Positions 8,720 through 17,800 of a stretch of 64,000 nucleotides of DNA are shown here, one piece after another. Numbering within the stretch: the stretch's first letter is position 1; every line of letters starts with the position of its first letter. This DNA is from Chelatococcus sambhunathii (GTDB lineage Bacteria; Pseudomonadota; Alphaproteobacteria; Rhizobiales; Methylopilaceae), in the NCBI GenBank assembly GCA_031316315.1, contig JADBEO010000001.1, positions 62,001 to 126,000 on the forward strand, in the 5' to 3' direction. The position numbers and the translations under genes were made by a program. The notes below the pieces were generated by a model that did not search any database, had not been told where the DNA came from, and saw only the letters and a program-made list of their open reading frames with translations.

Positions 8720-9340
8720 TCAGGCGGCGGTCTCTTCGCCCGTTTGGCCGTCGGTCTCCTCGAAATACTCCGCCTGGTCGTCGCGGTCGGAGCGGCGGCC
8801 GCGACGGTCGTCGTCGTCCTCGGAGAAGGTCTCGAAGGCCGGGCCTTCCTCGCGCTTGGTGAGGTCCTCGCCCTGCGCCTGGCGCTCGGCCTCGGCCTCG
8901 GAGCGGGCGACGTTGACCGTCACCGACACCTCGACCTCCGGGTGGAGTTGGATCGGCAGGACGTGCAGGCCGATCGTCTTGATCGGGGCGTTCAGCACGA
9001 CCTGGTTGCGGGCGACTGAAGCGCCGTCCTTGGTCAGCGCCTCGGCGACGTCGCGGGTCGACACCGAACCATAGAGCTGGCCGGTCTCGCCGGCCTGGCG
9101 CACGAGCACCAGCACCTTGCCGTCGATGGTCTCGCCGACGCGCTCGGCCTCGGACTTGAGCTCGAGGTTGCGGGCCTCGAGCTGGGCGCGCTGACCCTCG
9201 AACTTCTTGCGGTTGGCCTCGTTGGCGCGGAGCGCCTTGTGGCGCGGCAGCAGGAAGTTGCGGGCGTAGCCGTCCTTGACGCGCACCTCGTCGCCCATCT
9301 GGCCGAGCTTGGCGATGCGTTCGAGCAGGATCACTTGCAT
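8720..9340 (-). CDS. rplI: 50S ribosomal protein bL9
   Basis: 206 residues from the ATG at 9340 (GGAG upstream); the frame continues to 9511 but that part lies over DUF2232. It begins [32 protein letters not shown] in outline, the classic L9 N-terminal domain, followed by the long connecting helix and the C-terminal rRNA-binding domain. The last 50 residues are an Asp/Arg-rich acidic extension, common in alphaproteobacterial L9. Last gene of the rpsF-rpsR-DUF2232-rplI operon. Confidence 0.97.
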   Translation of the reverse strand: MQVILLERIAKLGQMGDEVRVKDGYARNFLLPRHKALRANEANRKKFEGQRAQLEARNLELKSEAERVGETIDGKVLVLVRQAGETGQLYGSVSTRDVAEALTKDGASVARNQVVLNAPIKTIGLHVLPIQLHPEVEVSVTVNVARSEAEAERQAQGEDLTKREEGPAFETFSEDDDDRRGRRSDRDDQAEYFEETDGQTGEETAA

Positions 9341-9374
9341 GGGTCTTCTCCGTTCTGTCGTTTGATTTCGAGGG

Positions 9375-10346
9375 TCAGGGCAAGTTGGCGGCCGCGGTCG
9401 GCGGCCCGCTGGGAGGAGGTCCGAAGCGCCTACGGATTCCGACCAGCTGCTCGGCGATCCCGAGTCCGGCGAGGAACACGCCGAGCCACGGCAGCAGCAT
9501 GAGCAGCGCATAGAGCGCGAAGAGGATGAGGCCGCGCGCGGGCGCCGCCATCGTGGTCACATGCATCACGGCGAGGCCGAGCAGCATGAAGGCGACCATG
9601 AAGGTCGCCGCGAACAGCTCGGCCATCAGGCTCGGGATTCCCGGCAGGAACGAGCCGAGGAAGCCCGCGCCGAGCCCGAGGGCGGCGCCGCGCGGCAGCT
9701 CCATCCGCGGCAGGTCGGGCCAGGGCCGGACGAGCCGGCCCGAGGCCCGGCAGATGCGGCCGGCGAGCCAGAGATTCAGGATCGAGGACAAGGTCCAGAA
9801 GGTGGCGGCGAGGCCGGGGGCCAACGTCGCCATAAAGTCGATCAGCTTCTGCGGGTCCTGTCCGCCGGGAAGCTGCGGGGCCTCGCCGCCGGCGCCCTGG
9901 AAGGCCTTGGTGAAGACCTCCTTCAGCGCGGCCCGGTAGACTTCGAGGTCGGTCGCGACCAGCGGGATGGTGGCGCTGATCAGCGCGGCGCCCAGCAGCG
10001 CGCACCAGACCACCAGGCGGCCGATCGGATACCACTCGGTCTGGCCGGTCGCGGGGTCCTCCCGCGCGAGCAGCGCAAGATAGGCGAGCCACCAGGACGG
10101 CAGGCCGACGGCGATGGCGAAGAACAGTCCGGTCTTCGGACCGACCGCGAGGGCGAGGATCAGCGCGCCGGCGACGGCGCCGATCAGGCCCGCGACATGG
10201 CGCCAGCCGATGCCCGCGATCAGGACGGGGAGCGGAGCGACGTAAAGAAGAGCGAGGGCGAGCGGCGAGCCGGACGCGGCGGCGGCGTACATGAGCGCGG
10301 AAGCCGCGCCCGCGCCGAAGCCGATCAGGAAAAGGCTTGCCGTCAT
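9375..10346 (-). CDS. DUF2232 family integral membrane protein
   Basis: 323 residues from the ATG at 10346 (AGGA about 9 bases upstream). At least seven hydrophobic segments cover most of the length; the family lies between rpsR and rplI in many Hyphomicrobiales. [17 protein letters not shown] in the middle and the glycine-rich end of the fifth helix are typical. It resembles the YybS-type membrane proteins, whose function is unknown. The 343-base gap before rpsR, unusual in this operon, is filled by an intergenic repeat. Confidence 0.85.
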   Translation of the reverse strand: MTASLFLIGFGAGAASALMYAAAASGSPLALALLYVAPLPVLIAGIGWRHVAGLIGAVAGALILALAVGPKTGLFFAIAVGLPSWWLAYLALLAREDPATGQTEWYPIGRLVVWCALLGAALISATIPLVATDLEVYRAALKEVFTKAFQGAGGEAPQLPGGQDPQKLIDFMATLAPGLAATFWTLSSILNLWLAGRICRASGRLVRPWPDLPRMELPRGAALGLGAGFLGSFLPGIPSLMAELFAATFMVAFMLLGLAVMHVTTMAAPARGLILFALYALLMLLPWLGVFLAGLGIAEQLVGIRRRFGPPPSGPPTAAANLP

Positions 10347-10442
10347 GCGTTTTCGTCCTGCTGTCCCGCGAGGCATTCGCGGTTAGGGCGGGTCTTTTGC
10401 CTGCCCAACGACGCCGGCGGAACGCCGGCGAATGAACTTTTG

Positions 10443-10662
10443 CGTCATCCCGGTCAGTCGGAAGGCCGATCCGGGATGGTTCTCAAGGCTCGCGCCCCGG
10501 ACCACCGCCGTCGTCCCGGGCTTGTCCCGGGACCCAGAACCACGAACTCTGTCAAAATGCGGTCCGTGGCGGAAACGGGTTCCGGGACTTCGCCCGGAAT
10601 GACGCTTCGTTCTGAAGACGATCCCGGATCGGCCTTGCGGCCGTCCGGGATAACGCCTTCGC
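10443..10662. repeat. Composite palindromic intergenic repeat, copy 1 of 5
   Basis: This fills most of the 343-base gap between rpsR and the DUF2232 gene. It contains several CCCGGG-centred hairpins: GTCATCCCGG opposite CCGGGATGG, GTCGTCCCGGGCTTGTCCCGGGA, and GGTTCCGGGACTTCGCCCGGAATGACG in outline, flanked by a further CCCGGAT/ATCCGGG-type pair. It shares the CCGGGCTTG-type hairpin core with copies at 32139, 34924, 43676 and 62514. It lies inside a transcription unit and may form stable RNA structure upstream of DUF2232. Confidence 0.7.
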
Positions 10663-10689
10663 CGAAGGCGGCTCAGCGCCGCCGACGGC

Positions 10690-10938
10690 TCACTTGATGA
10701 CGTAGGGCAGCAGGCCGAGGAAGCGGGCGCGCTTGATGGCCTTGGCCAGTTCGCGCTGCTTCTTGGCGGAGACCGCCGTGATGCGCGACGGGACGATCTT
10801 GCCGCGCTCGGAAATGTAGCGCTGCAGGAGACGCACGTCCTTGTAGTCGATCTTCGGGGCGTTGGCGCCGGAGAACGGGCAGGTCTTGCGACGGCGGAAG
10901 AACGGGCGGCGCTGGCCGCCGGAAGCTGCAGCGGCCAT
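10690..10938 (-). CDS. rpsR: 30S ribosomal protein bS18
   Basis: 82 residues. RRKTCPFSG and [19 protein letters not shown] are diagnostic for S18. The start shares one base with the rpsF stop (TGATG), so the two are translationally coupled; S6 and S18 bind the ribosome as a heterodimer. Confidence 0.98.
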   Translation of the reverse strand: MAAAASGGQRRPFFRRRKTCPFSGANAPKIDYKDVRLLQRYISERGKIVPSRITAVSAKKQRELAKAIKRARFLGLLPYVIK

Positions 10939-11390
10939 CAGTTCGACTCCTCGCTGTCGTCACGACGGGGACGGTCGTCGCGGCGCGGGCCGCGATCGCC
11001 GCGGTCACGGTCGCCGCCGCCGAAGCCACGGCCGCCGCCACGCGGGCGGTCGTCGCGGTCGTCGCGGTCGCGGCGCTGGAGCATCGCGGAGGGCTGCTCC
11101 TCGAGCTCGTCGACCTTGATGGTCATAAAGCGCAGGATGTCTTCCGAGATGCCCATCTGGCGCTCCATCTCGGCGACGGCGGAGGCCGGCGCGTCGATGT
11201 TGAGGAGCGTGTAGTGAGCCTTGCGGTTCTTGTTGATGCGGTAGGCGAGCGGCTTGACGCCCCAGTGCTCGGTCTTGGCGACCTCGCCGCCCTGGCTTTC
11301 CAGGAGCTGCTTGTACTGGGCGGTCATTTCCTCGACCTGCTGCGACGTCACGTCCTGGCGCGCCAGGAAGACGTGTTCGTAGAGCGGCAT
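10938..11390 (-). CDS. rpsF: 30S ribosomal protein bS6
   Basis: 150 residues from the ATG at 11390 ([13 protein letters not shown]); the open frame extends further but without S6 similarity. The core ferredoxin-like domain covers about residues 1-100 ([21 protein letters not shown]). It is followed by a 50-residue Arg/Asp/Gly tail ([16 protein letters not shown]), a low-complexity extension seen in alphaproteobacterial S6. First gene of the operon; a good promoter lies about 180 bases upstream. Confidence 0.97.
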   Translation of the reverse strand: MPLYEHVFLARQDVTSQQVEEMTAQYKQLLESQGGEVAKTEHWGVKPLAYRINKNRKAHYTLLNIDAPASAVAEMERQMGISEDILRFMTIKVDELEEQPSAMLQRRDRDDRDDRPRGGGRGFGGGDRDRGDRGPRRDDRPRRDDSEESN

Positions 11391-11568
11391 ATGGATATGG
11401 CCTTCATTCGGTTGCGCGATGCCGTCCGGCGCGAAGCCCTCCGAGCCCGAAAGGCCCGAACGAATTCTCGAAGGCGGAGACACGGGAGGCCGGACCCTTG
11501 GGTCCTGGCTTGGCGCGGACGCCAAAACCCCTCCGTTCAGCCCCCAGCCGAACGACGACGAAGCGCGG

Positions 11569-11597
11569 CGTATAGAGGATGAGGGGCGAGGAGGCAA
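11569..11597 (-). promoter_or_regulatory. Promoter for the rpsF-rpsR-DUF2232-rplI operon
   Basis: Reading the minus strand, TTGCCT (plus-strand 11592-11597) and TATACG (11569-11574) are separated by 17 bases; extended by one base they read CTTGCC-N17-CTATAC, close to the alphaproteobacterial housekeeping consensus. The leader to rpsF would be about 170 bases. The 377-base gap 11391-11767 holds nothing else I can name; part of it must also drive the divergent gene at 11768. Confidence 0.6.
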
Positions 11598-11767
11598 GCC
11601 GTCCGGCCCGCGGCGAGGCGGCGCCCGCCTCGTTGGTGACCAACCGCTAACCAGCCCCGGAGCGTGCGGCGGCTCCAGGAGGTTTTCCTGCTTGTTTCTC
11701 AGCTTTTCGCAAGCATTGCGTCGCTAATGGCTGAGCCACGGTGCGCATGATCTCTGCGGGGAATGGA

Positions 11768-12205
11768 ATGAGACATCTCGGTCTTCTGGCTGCGTCCTGT
11801 GCGGCGCTGCTCGTCTTTGCGTCCGGCGCGTCGGCCGGCCAGGGCAACGACAAGGTCCGCTATCGCTGCAAGGCGAAGGGTTCCGACGTCGAGTTTTCGG
11901 CGCGCTACGAGGGGCGCACGAAGAAGTCGGTCGCCGAGCGCAAGTTCCGCGTCGAGCTCGAGGCCGACGCGAAGGCGGGCTTCGCCGACGGCGACCAGTT
12001 CGTCATCGACGTCGACGGCGCGAATGTCGGCCAGCTGACCTTGTCGGGGTTCGACGGCGACGAGGTCGCGGGCGAAACACGTTTCGACAGCCGCGGCAAG
12101 GGGGAATCCCTGCCGTTCCCGCCGAACTTCCCGTCGGTCGGCCGCGGTTCCGAGGTGTCCCTGATGCGCGGCGGCGCGGTCGTGATCGGCTGCACGCTCG
12201 ACTAG
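11768..12205 (+). CDS. Small secreted protein of unknown function
   Basis: 145 residues from the ATG at 11768, chosen because the signal peptide begins there (MRHLGLLAASCAALLVFASGASA in outline, cleavage after ASA near residue 23) and a GGGGA precedes it. The mature protein is polar and beta-rich, with two cysteines (in YRCKAK and VIGCTLD) that could form a disulfide linking the ends. I do not recognise a family. It is divergent from rpsF and is followed by a long perfect palindrome. Confidence 0.65.
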   Translation: MRHLGLLAASCAALLVFASGASAGQGNDKVRYRCKAKGSDVEFSARYEGRTKKSVAERKFRVELEADAKAGFADGDQFVIDVDGANVGQLTLSGFDGDEVAGETRFDSRGKGESLPFPPNFPSVGRGSEVSLMRGGAVVIGCTLD

Positions 12206-12213
12206 GTCTCAAG

Positions 12214-12247
12214 GGCCTGAGGTCGCGTCCGGACGCGACCTCAGGCC
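12214..12247. repeat. 34-base perfect palindrome (17-base arms, no spacer)
   Basis: The left arm at 12214-12230 (ggcctgaggtcgcgtcc) is the exact reverse complement of 12231-12247. It lies 8 bases after the stop of the small secreted protein and 42 bases before the acyltransferase start. There is no T-run, so it is not a classical terminator, although the RNA hairpin would be very stable. Confidence 0.85.
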
Positions 12248-12288
12248 GCTTAAACCGCCTTTAAGCCCAACCGTGGCAGCAAGCCCGG

Positions 12289-13458
12289 ATGACCACGCCC
12301 ACTGCTGGCCGCAGGCACGAGCTCGACGCGCTGCGCGGGTTGGCGGCGGCGTCGATCCTCGCCTACCACGCCTTCGCGATGGTCGCGCCGTCGCGCGAGG
12401 CGCTGTGGCTCCTCTTCTGCTCGCCGGCCTTCCCGATCGTCAACGGGCGCCCTGCGGTGATCCTGTTCTTCGTGCTGAGCGGCTTCGTGCTCCATGGCGC
12501 GCTGTCGGCGGAGCAGGAGAGGCGAGGGCGCGTCGACTATCGCGGCTTCATCCTGAAGCGGGTCTGCCGCATCTATCTGCCCTTCGCCGCCGCAGCCTTT
12601 CTTGCGCTCGTCATGGCGACGCTCGCGGTGCGGTTCGGAACGCTCGCGACGGAGGCGGTCCCGAAGCCGATGGCCGGCTGGCCGGCCGCCGCCTCATTCG
12701 AGCCATCCGTCTTCGCCGGCCTGCTGACGCTGTCCGGCGTAGAGACGGACATGGCGCTCAATTCGGTCGCCTGGTCGCTCGTCCACGAGCTCAGGATCTC
12801 GCTCGTCCTGCCGGCGCTGTTCCTGCTCGTCCGCAGCCGCGGCGCCGCGACGCTCCTCGTCGCGACCGCGCCGGCTTGGATCGCCTGCCAGGCACTGGAG
12901 AGTCCCGTCTTCGCCTCGATCCCTCCGACCATGGCGGAGGCGACGTTCCAGTCCTTTTCGAGCGTCGCCGCGAGCCTGACGGCGACGATCTACTACCTGC
13001 CGATGTTCCTGATGGGCGCGCTCGCCGCCGAGAGGGCGCCGCGGCTCTGGGCGCTGCTCGACCGGCTGGGTCCGGCGAAAACGGCGGCCTGCTTCCTCGC
13101 CGGCTACGTCCTGCTGTGGTGGCCGAACGACATCGCGGCCGCCGTGGGAGCGGCGCTGCTCGTCGTCCTCGTGGCGCGATCCGGGACCTGCCGTCGTCTC
13201 GCCGGCTTGCGGGCGCCCGCCTTCCTCGGCCGCGTCTCCTACAGCCTTTACCTCATCCACCTGCCGCTGCTGCAGGCGGTGGTGCTGGTCTTCGGCGGCG
13301 TACTCGGTGCGCCGCTCTCGCTCCTGCTCGGCGTCGTGCTGGCGATCCCGGCCGCGGCGCTGTTCGCCCGAACGGTCGAGGCGCCGTCGCAGCGGCTCGG
13401 CCGCAGGCTCGCCGAGCGGCCGGCGCCCCTCGCCGCGGCGCTGGCCCCGGCCGAGTAG
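12289..13458 (+). CDS. Acyltransferase 3 family membrane protein (OafA/YrhL-like)
   Basis: 389 residues with about ten hydrophobic segments. The N-terminal signature HELDALRGLAAASILAYH and the later FFVLSGFVLHGAL are hallmarks of family 3 acyltransferases, which acetylate or acylate surface polysaccharides, Nod factors or lipids. RGFILKRVCRIYLPF is the conserved R-x(7-10)-RI-P segment, and FLGRVSYSLYLIHLP is the late signature. The start at 12289 precedes the signature by only 9 residues, as is usual. Convergent with a hexapeptide acetyltransferase 12 bases away, so the pair may act on the same surface glycan; that link is inference. Confidence 0.85.
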   Translation: MTTPTAGRRHELDALRGLAAASILAYHAFAMVAPSREALWLLFCSPAFPIVNGRPAVILFFVLSGFVLHGALSAEQERRGRVDYRGFILKRVCRIYLPFAAAAFLALVMATLAVRFGTLATEAVPKPMAGWPAAASFEPSVFAGLLTLSGVETDMALNSVAWSLVHELRISLVLPALFLLVRSRGAATLLVATAPAWIACQALESPVFASIPPTMAEATFQSFSSVAASLTATIYYLPMFLMGALAAERAPRLWALLDRLGPAKTAACFLAGYVLLWWPNDIAAAVGAALLVVLVARSGTCRRLAGLRAPAFLGRVSYSLYLIHLPLLQAVVLVFGGVLGAPLSLLLGVVLAIPAAALFARTVEAPSQRLGRRLAERPAPLAAALAPAE

Positions 13459-13470
13459 CCCGAAAACTCC

Positions 13471-14046
13471 TCAGCGACTTGCGGACACGACGCGCGCCGG
13501 GACGCCGGCGACCGTCGCGCCCGCCGGCACGTCCCGGGTCACCACGGCGCCTGCGCCGATGATCGCGCCGTCGCCGATCGTGACGCCCGGCAAGACGAGC
13601 GCGCCGCCGCCGATCCAGACGTCTTCGCCGATGGTCACCGGCCGTCCGAACTCCAGCATGGCCGTGCGCTGCGCGGCGTCGCGCGGGTGGTCGGCCGCAA
13701 CAATCTGGACGGCCGGCCCGATCTGCGTGCGGGCGCCGATCGTGACCTCGCAGATGTCGAGGATCACGCAGTTGAAGTTCATGAAGGCGCCTGCGCCGAT
13801 GCGGATGTTGAAGCCGAAGTCGCAGAAGAAGGGCGGCCGGACCACGACGCCGTCGCCGACTTCGGCGAAGCGCTCGCGCAGCAGCGCGAGCCGCTCCGCG
13901 GCCGGCCGGGTCGAGGCGGCGTTGTAGCGCGCCATCCACTCCGCGGCGGCCGCGGCGGCGAGCGCGATCTCCTCGTCCGGGCGATAGAGTTCGCCCGCCA
14001 GCATCTTCTGCTTCTCGCTCGGCGCGTCCGCCGCGGGTCTGCTCAC
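13471..14046 (-). CDS. Hexapeptide-repeat acetyltransferase (maltose/galactoside O-acetyltransferase type)
   Basis: 191 residues from a GTG at 14046 that overlaps the stop of the upstream gene (GTGA). The N-terminal KMLAGELYRPDEEI is the maltose-acetyltransferase cap motif, and the rest is a left-handed beta helix (FNIRIGAGAFMNFN, IGEDVWIGGGALVLPGVTIGDGAIIGAGAVV in part). The catalytic His lies in VAADHPRD. Such enzymes transfer acetyl from acetyl-CoA to sugars and also include NodL. The pairing with the decarboxylase-like gene by overlapping codons suggests a two-gene operon. Confidence 0.88.
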   Translation of the reverse strand: MSRPAADAPSEKQKMLAGELYRPDEEIALAAAAAAEWMARYNAASTRPAAERLALLRERFAEVGDGVVVRPPFFCDFGFNIRIGAGAFMNFNCVILDICEVTIGARTQIGPAVQIVAADHPRDAAQRTAMLEFGRPVTIGEDVWIGGGALVLPGVTIGDGAIIGAGAVVTRDVPAGATVAGVPARVVSASR

Positions 14047-14465
14047 GCGTCGTCCTGCCTCAGCTCCTCCGCCGCGGCGATGTCGAGCTCCTCGAACAGC
14101 TCTCCCGCCGCCGTCAGCGCCCGCACGGCGGCGGGGAAGCCGCCATAGACTCCCATCTGGATCAGGATCTCGATCACCTCGTCGCGGCTGATCCCGATGT
14201 TGAGCGCGCCGCGGATGTGCCATTTGAGCTGCTGCTCGGCGTTGCCCAGCGCCGCGAGCGCGGCGACCGTCGCGATCTGTCTCGAGCGCCGGTCGAGCCC
14301 CGGACGCGCGTACACGTCGCCGAAGGCGTAGTCGATCAGATGGTCGGCGAAATCCGGCGCGATCCTGCCGAGCCGCGCCACCACCTCCTCGCCGAGCGGT
14401 CCATGGATTTCCCGCAACGCCTGCCGGCCGCGGGCGCGCCGCTCGCTCTCGTCGGTATCAGTCAC
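14043..14465 (-). CDS. Carboxymuconolactone decarboxylase family protein
   Basis: 140 residues. GRQALREIHGPLGEEVV, then FADHLIDYAFGDVYARPGLDRRSRQIATVAAL, give the all-helical CMD fold; RSRQIATVA and LKWHIRGALNIGISRDEVIE are the family core. It has no CXXC pair, so it belongs to the decarboxylase-like rather than the AhpD peroxidase side. The exact substrate is unknown; aromatic ring-cleavage genes are not nearby. Its last codon overlaps the acetyltransferase start. Confidence 0.8.
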   Translation of the reverse strand: MTDTDESERRARGRQALREIHGPLGEEVVARLGRIAPDFADHLIDYAFGDVYARPGLDRRSRQIATVAALAALGNAEQQLKWHIRGALNIGISRDEVIEILIQMGVYGGFPAAVRALTAAGELFEELDIAAAEELRQDDA

Positions 14466-14632
14466 CCGGTTCTCCTTCGCTCGGAACGCCTGCGCGGCGC
14501 CGCTGCCTGATATTGGGGCGCCCGTCGCGGCAACCCATCGCAGTAACCTGCGTTCATGTCGGCGATCGCGGCCGCAAGAGAGCCGCTCCGTTCCGAAGGG
14601 CCGGCGGCTGCGCGGCCCCTGACAGGCGTGCC

Positions 14633-15442
14633 ATGAAGATCCGCGTCGGCTTTGAGATCGTCCACACCTTTTGGCAGCCGACGCCGCTGCTCGCCATGCT
14701 CAACATTCATCCGAGCCGCGAGCACGACCTTCTGACGCCCGATACGATCGTGTCGGAGCCGCACGTTCCCATCTCCGTCTATCTCGACGATTTCGGCAAC
14801 CTGTGCAGCCGGATGGTCGCGCCGCCCGGCGACTTCGCGTTGCGCGCCGACGCGCTGGTCGCGGACTCCGGCGAGCCGGACGTGGTCCAACCGGAAGCCG
14901 AGCAGCACGCTGTCGAGGACCTGCCCGACGCGGCCCTGATCTATCTGCTCGGCTCGCGCTACTGCGAGACCGACCGGCTCGTCGAGCAGGCCTGGCGGCT
15001 GTTCGGCGACGGGCCGACCGGCTGGGCGCGGGTCCAGGCCATCGTGGACTACACGCATGAGCGCATCGAGTTCGGCTACGGCCATGCGCGCTCGACCAAA
15101 TCGGCCTACGAGGCGCATGAGGAGCGCAAGGGCGTGTGCCGCGACTTCGCCCATCTAGCGGTGACGCTCTGCCGCTGCATGAACATCCCGGCCCGTTACG
15201 CCACGGGCTATCTCGGCGACATCGGCGTGCCGAAGGACCCCGCGCCGATGGATTTCTCCGCCTGGTTCGAGGCCTATCTCGGAGGCCGCTGGCACGCCTT
15301 CGACGCGCGCCACAACCGTCCGCGCATCGGCCGGATCGTCATGGGACGGGGCCGCGACGCGGCGGACGTCGCGCTTACCAACGTCTTCGGGCCGAACCAG
15401 CTGAAGAGCTTTACGGTCTGGGCGGACGAGGTCGCCGCGTAG
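14633..15442 (+). CDS. Transglutaminase-like cysteine peptidase family protein
   Basis: 269 residues from the ATG at 14633 (MKIRVGFEIVH). The N-terminal half is a beta-sandwich typical of bacterial transglutaminase-like proteins. The catalytic core follows: RKGVCRDFAHLAVTLCR with the nucleophilic Cys, then GRWHAFDARHNRPRIGRI with the His and the Asp. There is no signal peptide, so a cytoplasmic protein is likely. Members are often peptidases or amidases rather than crosslinkers. Divergent from the CMD gene. Confidence 0.82.
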   Translation: MKIRVGFEIVHTFWQPTPLLAMLNIHPSREHDLLTPDTIVSEPHVPISVYLDDFGNLCSRMVAPPGDFALRADALVADSGEPDVVQPEAEQHAVEDLPDAALIYLLGSRYCETDRLVEQAWRLFGDGPTGWARVQAIVDYTHERIEFGYGHARSTKSAYEAHEERKGVCRDFAHLAVTLCRCMNIPARYATGYLGDIGVPKDPAPMDFSAWFEAYLGGRWHAFDARHNRPRIGRIVMGRGRDAADVALTNVFGPNQLKSFTVWADEVAA

Positions 15443-15480
15443 GCGTTGCGGATTCATCGACCGGAACCGATAATCGACGG

Positions 15481-15711
15481 ATGACCGAACTTCTGGAACG
15501 GGCCGTCGAGCGGGTCCGGGCGCTGTCCCCGCAGATGCAGGACGAGTTCGCGCGCGTCCTGCTCCGTCTCGCAGGCGGTCGTGAGGCGGTCTATCAGCTG
15601 ACCGAGGAGGAGGCCGATCTGATCGAGGCCGAGGCGGAGATCGAGCGTGGCGAACTCGCCACGGAGGCCGAAACGGAAGCTGTCTTCGCGAACCGCAAGC
15701 CGTTGTGTTGA
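15481..15711 (+). CDS. Small antitoxin-like protein (no toxin partner visible)
   Basis: 76 residues, highly acidic. MTELLERAVERVRALSPQMQDEFARVLL followed by QLTEEEADLIEAEAEIERGELATEAE in part resembles the short acidic antitoxins encoded next to RelE/ParE toxins in alphaproteobacteria. The usual partner would start within a few bases of the stop; here only 125 bases separate it from fabD and contain no open frame for a toxin. It may be a relic or serve another toxin in trans. Confidence 0.6.
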   Translation: MTELLERAVERVRALSPQMQDEFARVLLRLAGGREAVYQLTEEEADLIEAEAEIERGELATEAETEAVFANRKPLC

Positions 15712-15836
15712 CCGGGGCTGCGATAGTGCGCGTCGCCATCGGATTGGACGTCCCGTCGCTTCGCTCCGCTTGACATTGCCTGCGCGCGCCTGCTTTGCAC
15801 GCCCCGTTTTCGCAAGGGCCGGGGAGGCCTCCGCGC

Positions 15837-16796
15837 TTGAGCATCGCATTGATCTTTCCGGGACAGGGCAGCCAGCAGGTCGGCATGGGCCGCACGCTCG
15901 CCGATAATTTCGCGGCGGCCCGCGCGGTATTTGAGGAAGTCGACGCCGCGCTCGGCGAAAGCCTGTCCGAGACGATCTTCGAGGGTCCGGAGGACAGGCT
16001 GACGCTGACCGCCAACGCCCAGCCGGCGCTGATGGCGGTGAGCCTCGCGACGCTCAGGGTCCTGCAGTCGGAGACCGGGTTCGACGTCGGTCGTCACGCC
16101 GCCTTCGTGGCCGGCCACTCGCTCGGCGAGTATTCGGCCCTCGCGGCGGCCGGCAGCCTGTCGGTCGCCGACGCGGCGAAGCTGCTGCGCATCCGGGGCG
16201 AGGCCATGCAGAAGGCCGTGCCGGTCGGCGAGGGCGCCATGGCGGCGCTGCTCGGCCTCGATCTCGACGCGGCGCGCGCGGTCGCGCTCGAGGCTTCGGA
16301 AGGCGAGGTGCTCGCGGCCGCCAACGACAACGCGCCCGGCCAGGTCGTGGTGTCGGGGGCCAAAGGGGCTGTCGAGCGCGCGATCGCGGTCGCCAAGACC
16401 ATGGGCGCCAAGCGCGCCGTGCTGCTGCCCGTGTCCGCGCCCTTCCACTGCGCGTTGATGCAGCCCGCCGCCGACGCGATGCGCGAGGCGCTCGCCAACG
16501 TCAGGATCGTCGCCCCCAGGGCGCCGCTGGTCGCAAACGTGACCGCCGGCCCGCTGAGCGAGCCGGAGGCGATCCGCGCCAAGCTTGTCGAGCAGGTCAC
16601 CGGCGCGGTGCGCTGGCGCGAATCGGTCGCCTTCATGGCCGCCGCTGGCGTCGCCCGGTTCGTCGAGGTCGGCGCCGGCAAGGTCCTGTCCGGCCTCGTC
16701 AAGCGGATCGCGCCGGCCGCCGTCGGCGAATCCGTCGGAACGCCCGAGGACGTCGCCCGCCTGAAGGCGGACGCGGCCTTCGCGAGCCAAGGCTGA
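15837..16796 (+). CDS. fabD: Malonyl-CoA:ACP transacylase
   Basis: 319 residues. I place the start at the TTG at 15837, because a GGGGAGG at 15821-15827 is correctly spaced and the protein then begins SIALIFPGQGSQ, as FabD proteins do; the ATG at 15795 would add 14 unlikely residues. Ser95 in AGHSLGEYSAL is the acyl-accepting serine, and APFHCALMQPA carries the partner histidine. It loads malonyl groups onto ACP for fatty-acid elongation. First gene of fabD-fabG-acpP-fabF. Confidence 0.95.
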   Translation: MSIALIFPGQGSQQVGMGRTLADNFAAARAVFEEVDAALGESLSETIFEGPEDRLTLTANAQPALMAVSLATLRVLQSETGFDVGRHAAFVAGHSLGEYSALAAAGSLSVADAAKLLRIRGEAMQKAVPVGEGAMAALLGLDLDAARAVALEASEGEVLAAANDNAPGQVVVSGAKGAVERAIAVAKTMGAKRAVLLPVSAPFHCALMQPAADAMREALANVRIVAPRAPLVANVTAGPLSEPEAIRAKLVEQVTGAVRWRESVAFMAAAGVARFVEVGAGKVLSGLVKRIAPAAVGESVGTPEDVARLKADAAFASQG

Positions 16797-16806
16797 AGGA
16801 GCCCGC

Positions 16807-17544
16807 ATGTTCGACCTCACCGGACGCTTCGCGCTGGTCACCGGCGCGACCGGCGGCATCGGCGGCTCCATCGCCCGGGCCCTTCATGCGCAGGGCGCGA
16901 CCGTCGCGATCTCAGGCACGCGCCGCGAGGCGCTCGAGAGCCTCGCCGGGGAACTGGGCGAGCGCGTCCATGTCCTGCCGACCGACCTGAAGGACGCCGC
17001 CGCCGTCGACGCGCTGCCCGGCGCCGCCGAAAGCGCCATGGGGGTGCTCGACGTCCTCGTCCACAACGCCGGCATCACCCGCGACAACCTCTTCATGCGC
17101 ATGAAGGACGAGGAGTGGGCCGACGTCATCCAGGTGAACCTGGCGGCCGGCTTCAGGCTCTATCGCGCGGCCCTGAGGGGCATGATGAAGCGCCGCCACG
17201 GCCGCCTCATCGGCATCACCTCGGTCGTTGGCGTCACCGGCAATCCGGGGCAGGGCAACTACGCCGCCTCGAAGGCCGGCCTGATCGGCATGTCGAAGTC
17301 GCTGGCCGCCGAGGTGGCGAGCCGCAACATCACCGTCAACTGCATCGCGCCGGGCTTCATCGAAAGCCCGATGACCGACGCGCTGAACGAGAAGCAGCGC
17401 GAAGGCGCGCTCGCCCATATCCCCGCCGCGCGCTTCGGCGTCGGGGCGGACGTCGCCGCGGCGGCGGTCTATCTGGCCGCCGACGAAAGCGCCTATGTCA
17501 CCGGCCAGACGCTCCACGTGAACGGCGGAATGGCCATGATCTGA
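16807..17544 (+). CDS. fabG: 3-oxoacyl-ACP reductase
   Basis: 245 residues, a classical short-chain dehydrogenase. GATGGIG at 13-19 binds NADPH, NNAG is replaced by the common HNAG, and the catalytic triad is Ser139, Tyr152 and Lys156 (YAASKAG). Reduces beta-ketoacyl-ACP in fatty-acid synthesis. It starts 10 bases after fabD. Confidence 0.97.
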   Translation: MFDLTGRFALVTGATGGIGGSIARALHAQGATVAISGTRREALESLAGELGERVHVLPTDLKDAAAVDALPGAAESAMGVLDVLVHNAGITRDNLFMRMKDEEWADVIQVNLAAGFRLYRAALRGMMKRRHGRLIGITSVVGVTGNPGQGNYAASKAGLIGMSKSLAAEVASRNITVNCIAPGFIESPMTDALNEKQREGALAHIPAARFGVGADVAAAAVYLAADESAYVTGQTLHVNGGMAMI

Positions 17545-17800
17545 ACCGGAAATCCGACCGGGCCTCGGCGCTGGCGCCTGCCCGGTTAACATGGTACGAA
17601 CCCGCCGTTCCTTGGGATCGGCGGCGCTCCAGACGGCGCCGGATCTCAGGAAAACACGGCGACGTCGTCGAAAAACGTTTGCCCGGAACGCAGAGCCCCT
17701 CCAAATAGCCCGCTCGGAGGAATCGCGGACCGGGCGTCTCGTCGGGGTCGGAACGATCCGGCGGGACGATCTTCCGAACATCTCAATCGAGGGACATGAA

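Noticed and set aside
12214-12247. Palindrome as an intrinsic terminator
   Set aside because: No T-run follows on either strand.
15795-15836. ATG start for fabD at 15795
   Set aside because: Adds 14 residues absent from FabD; the TTG at 15837 has the correctly spaced GGGGAGG.
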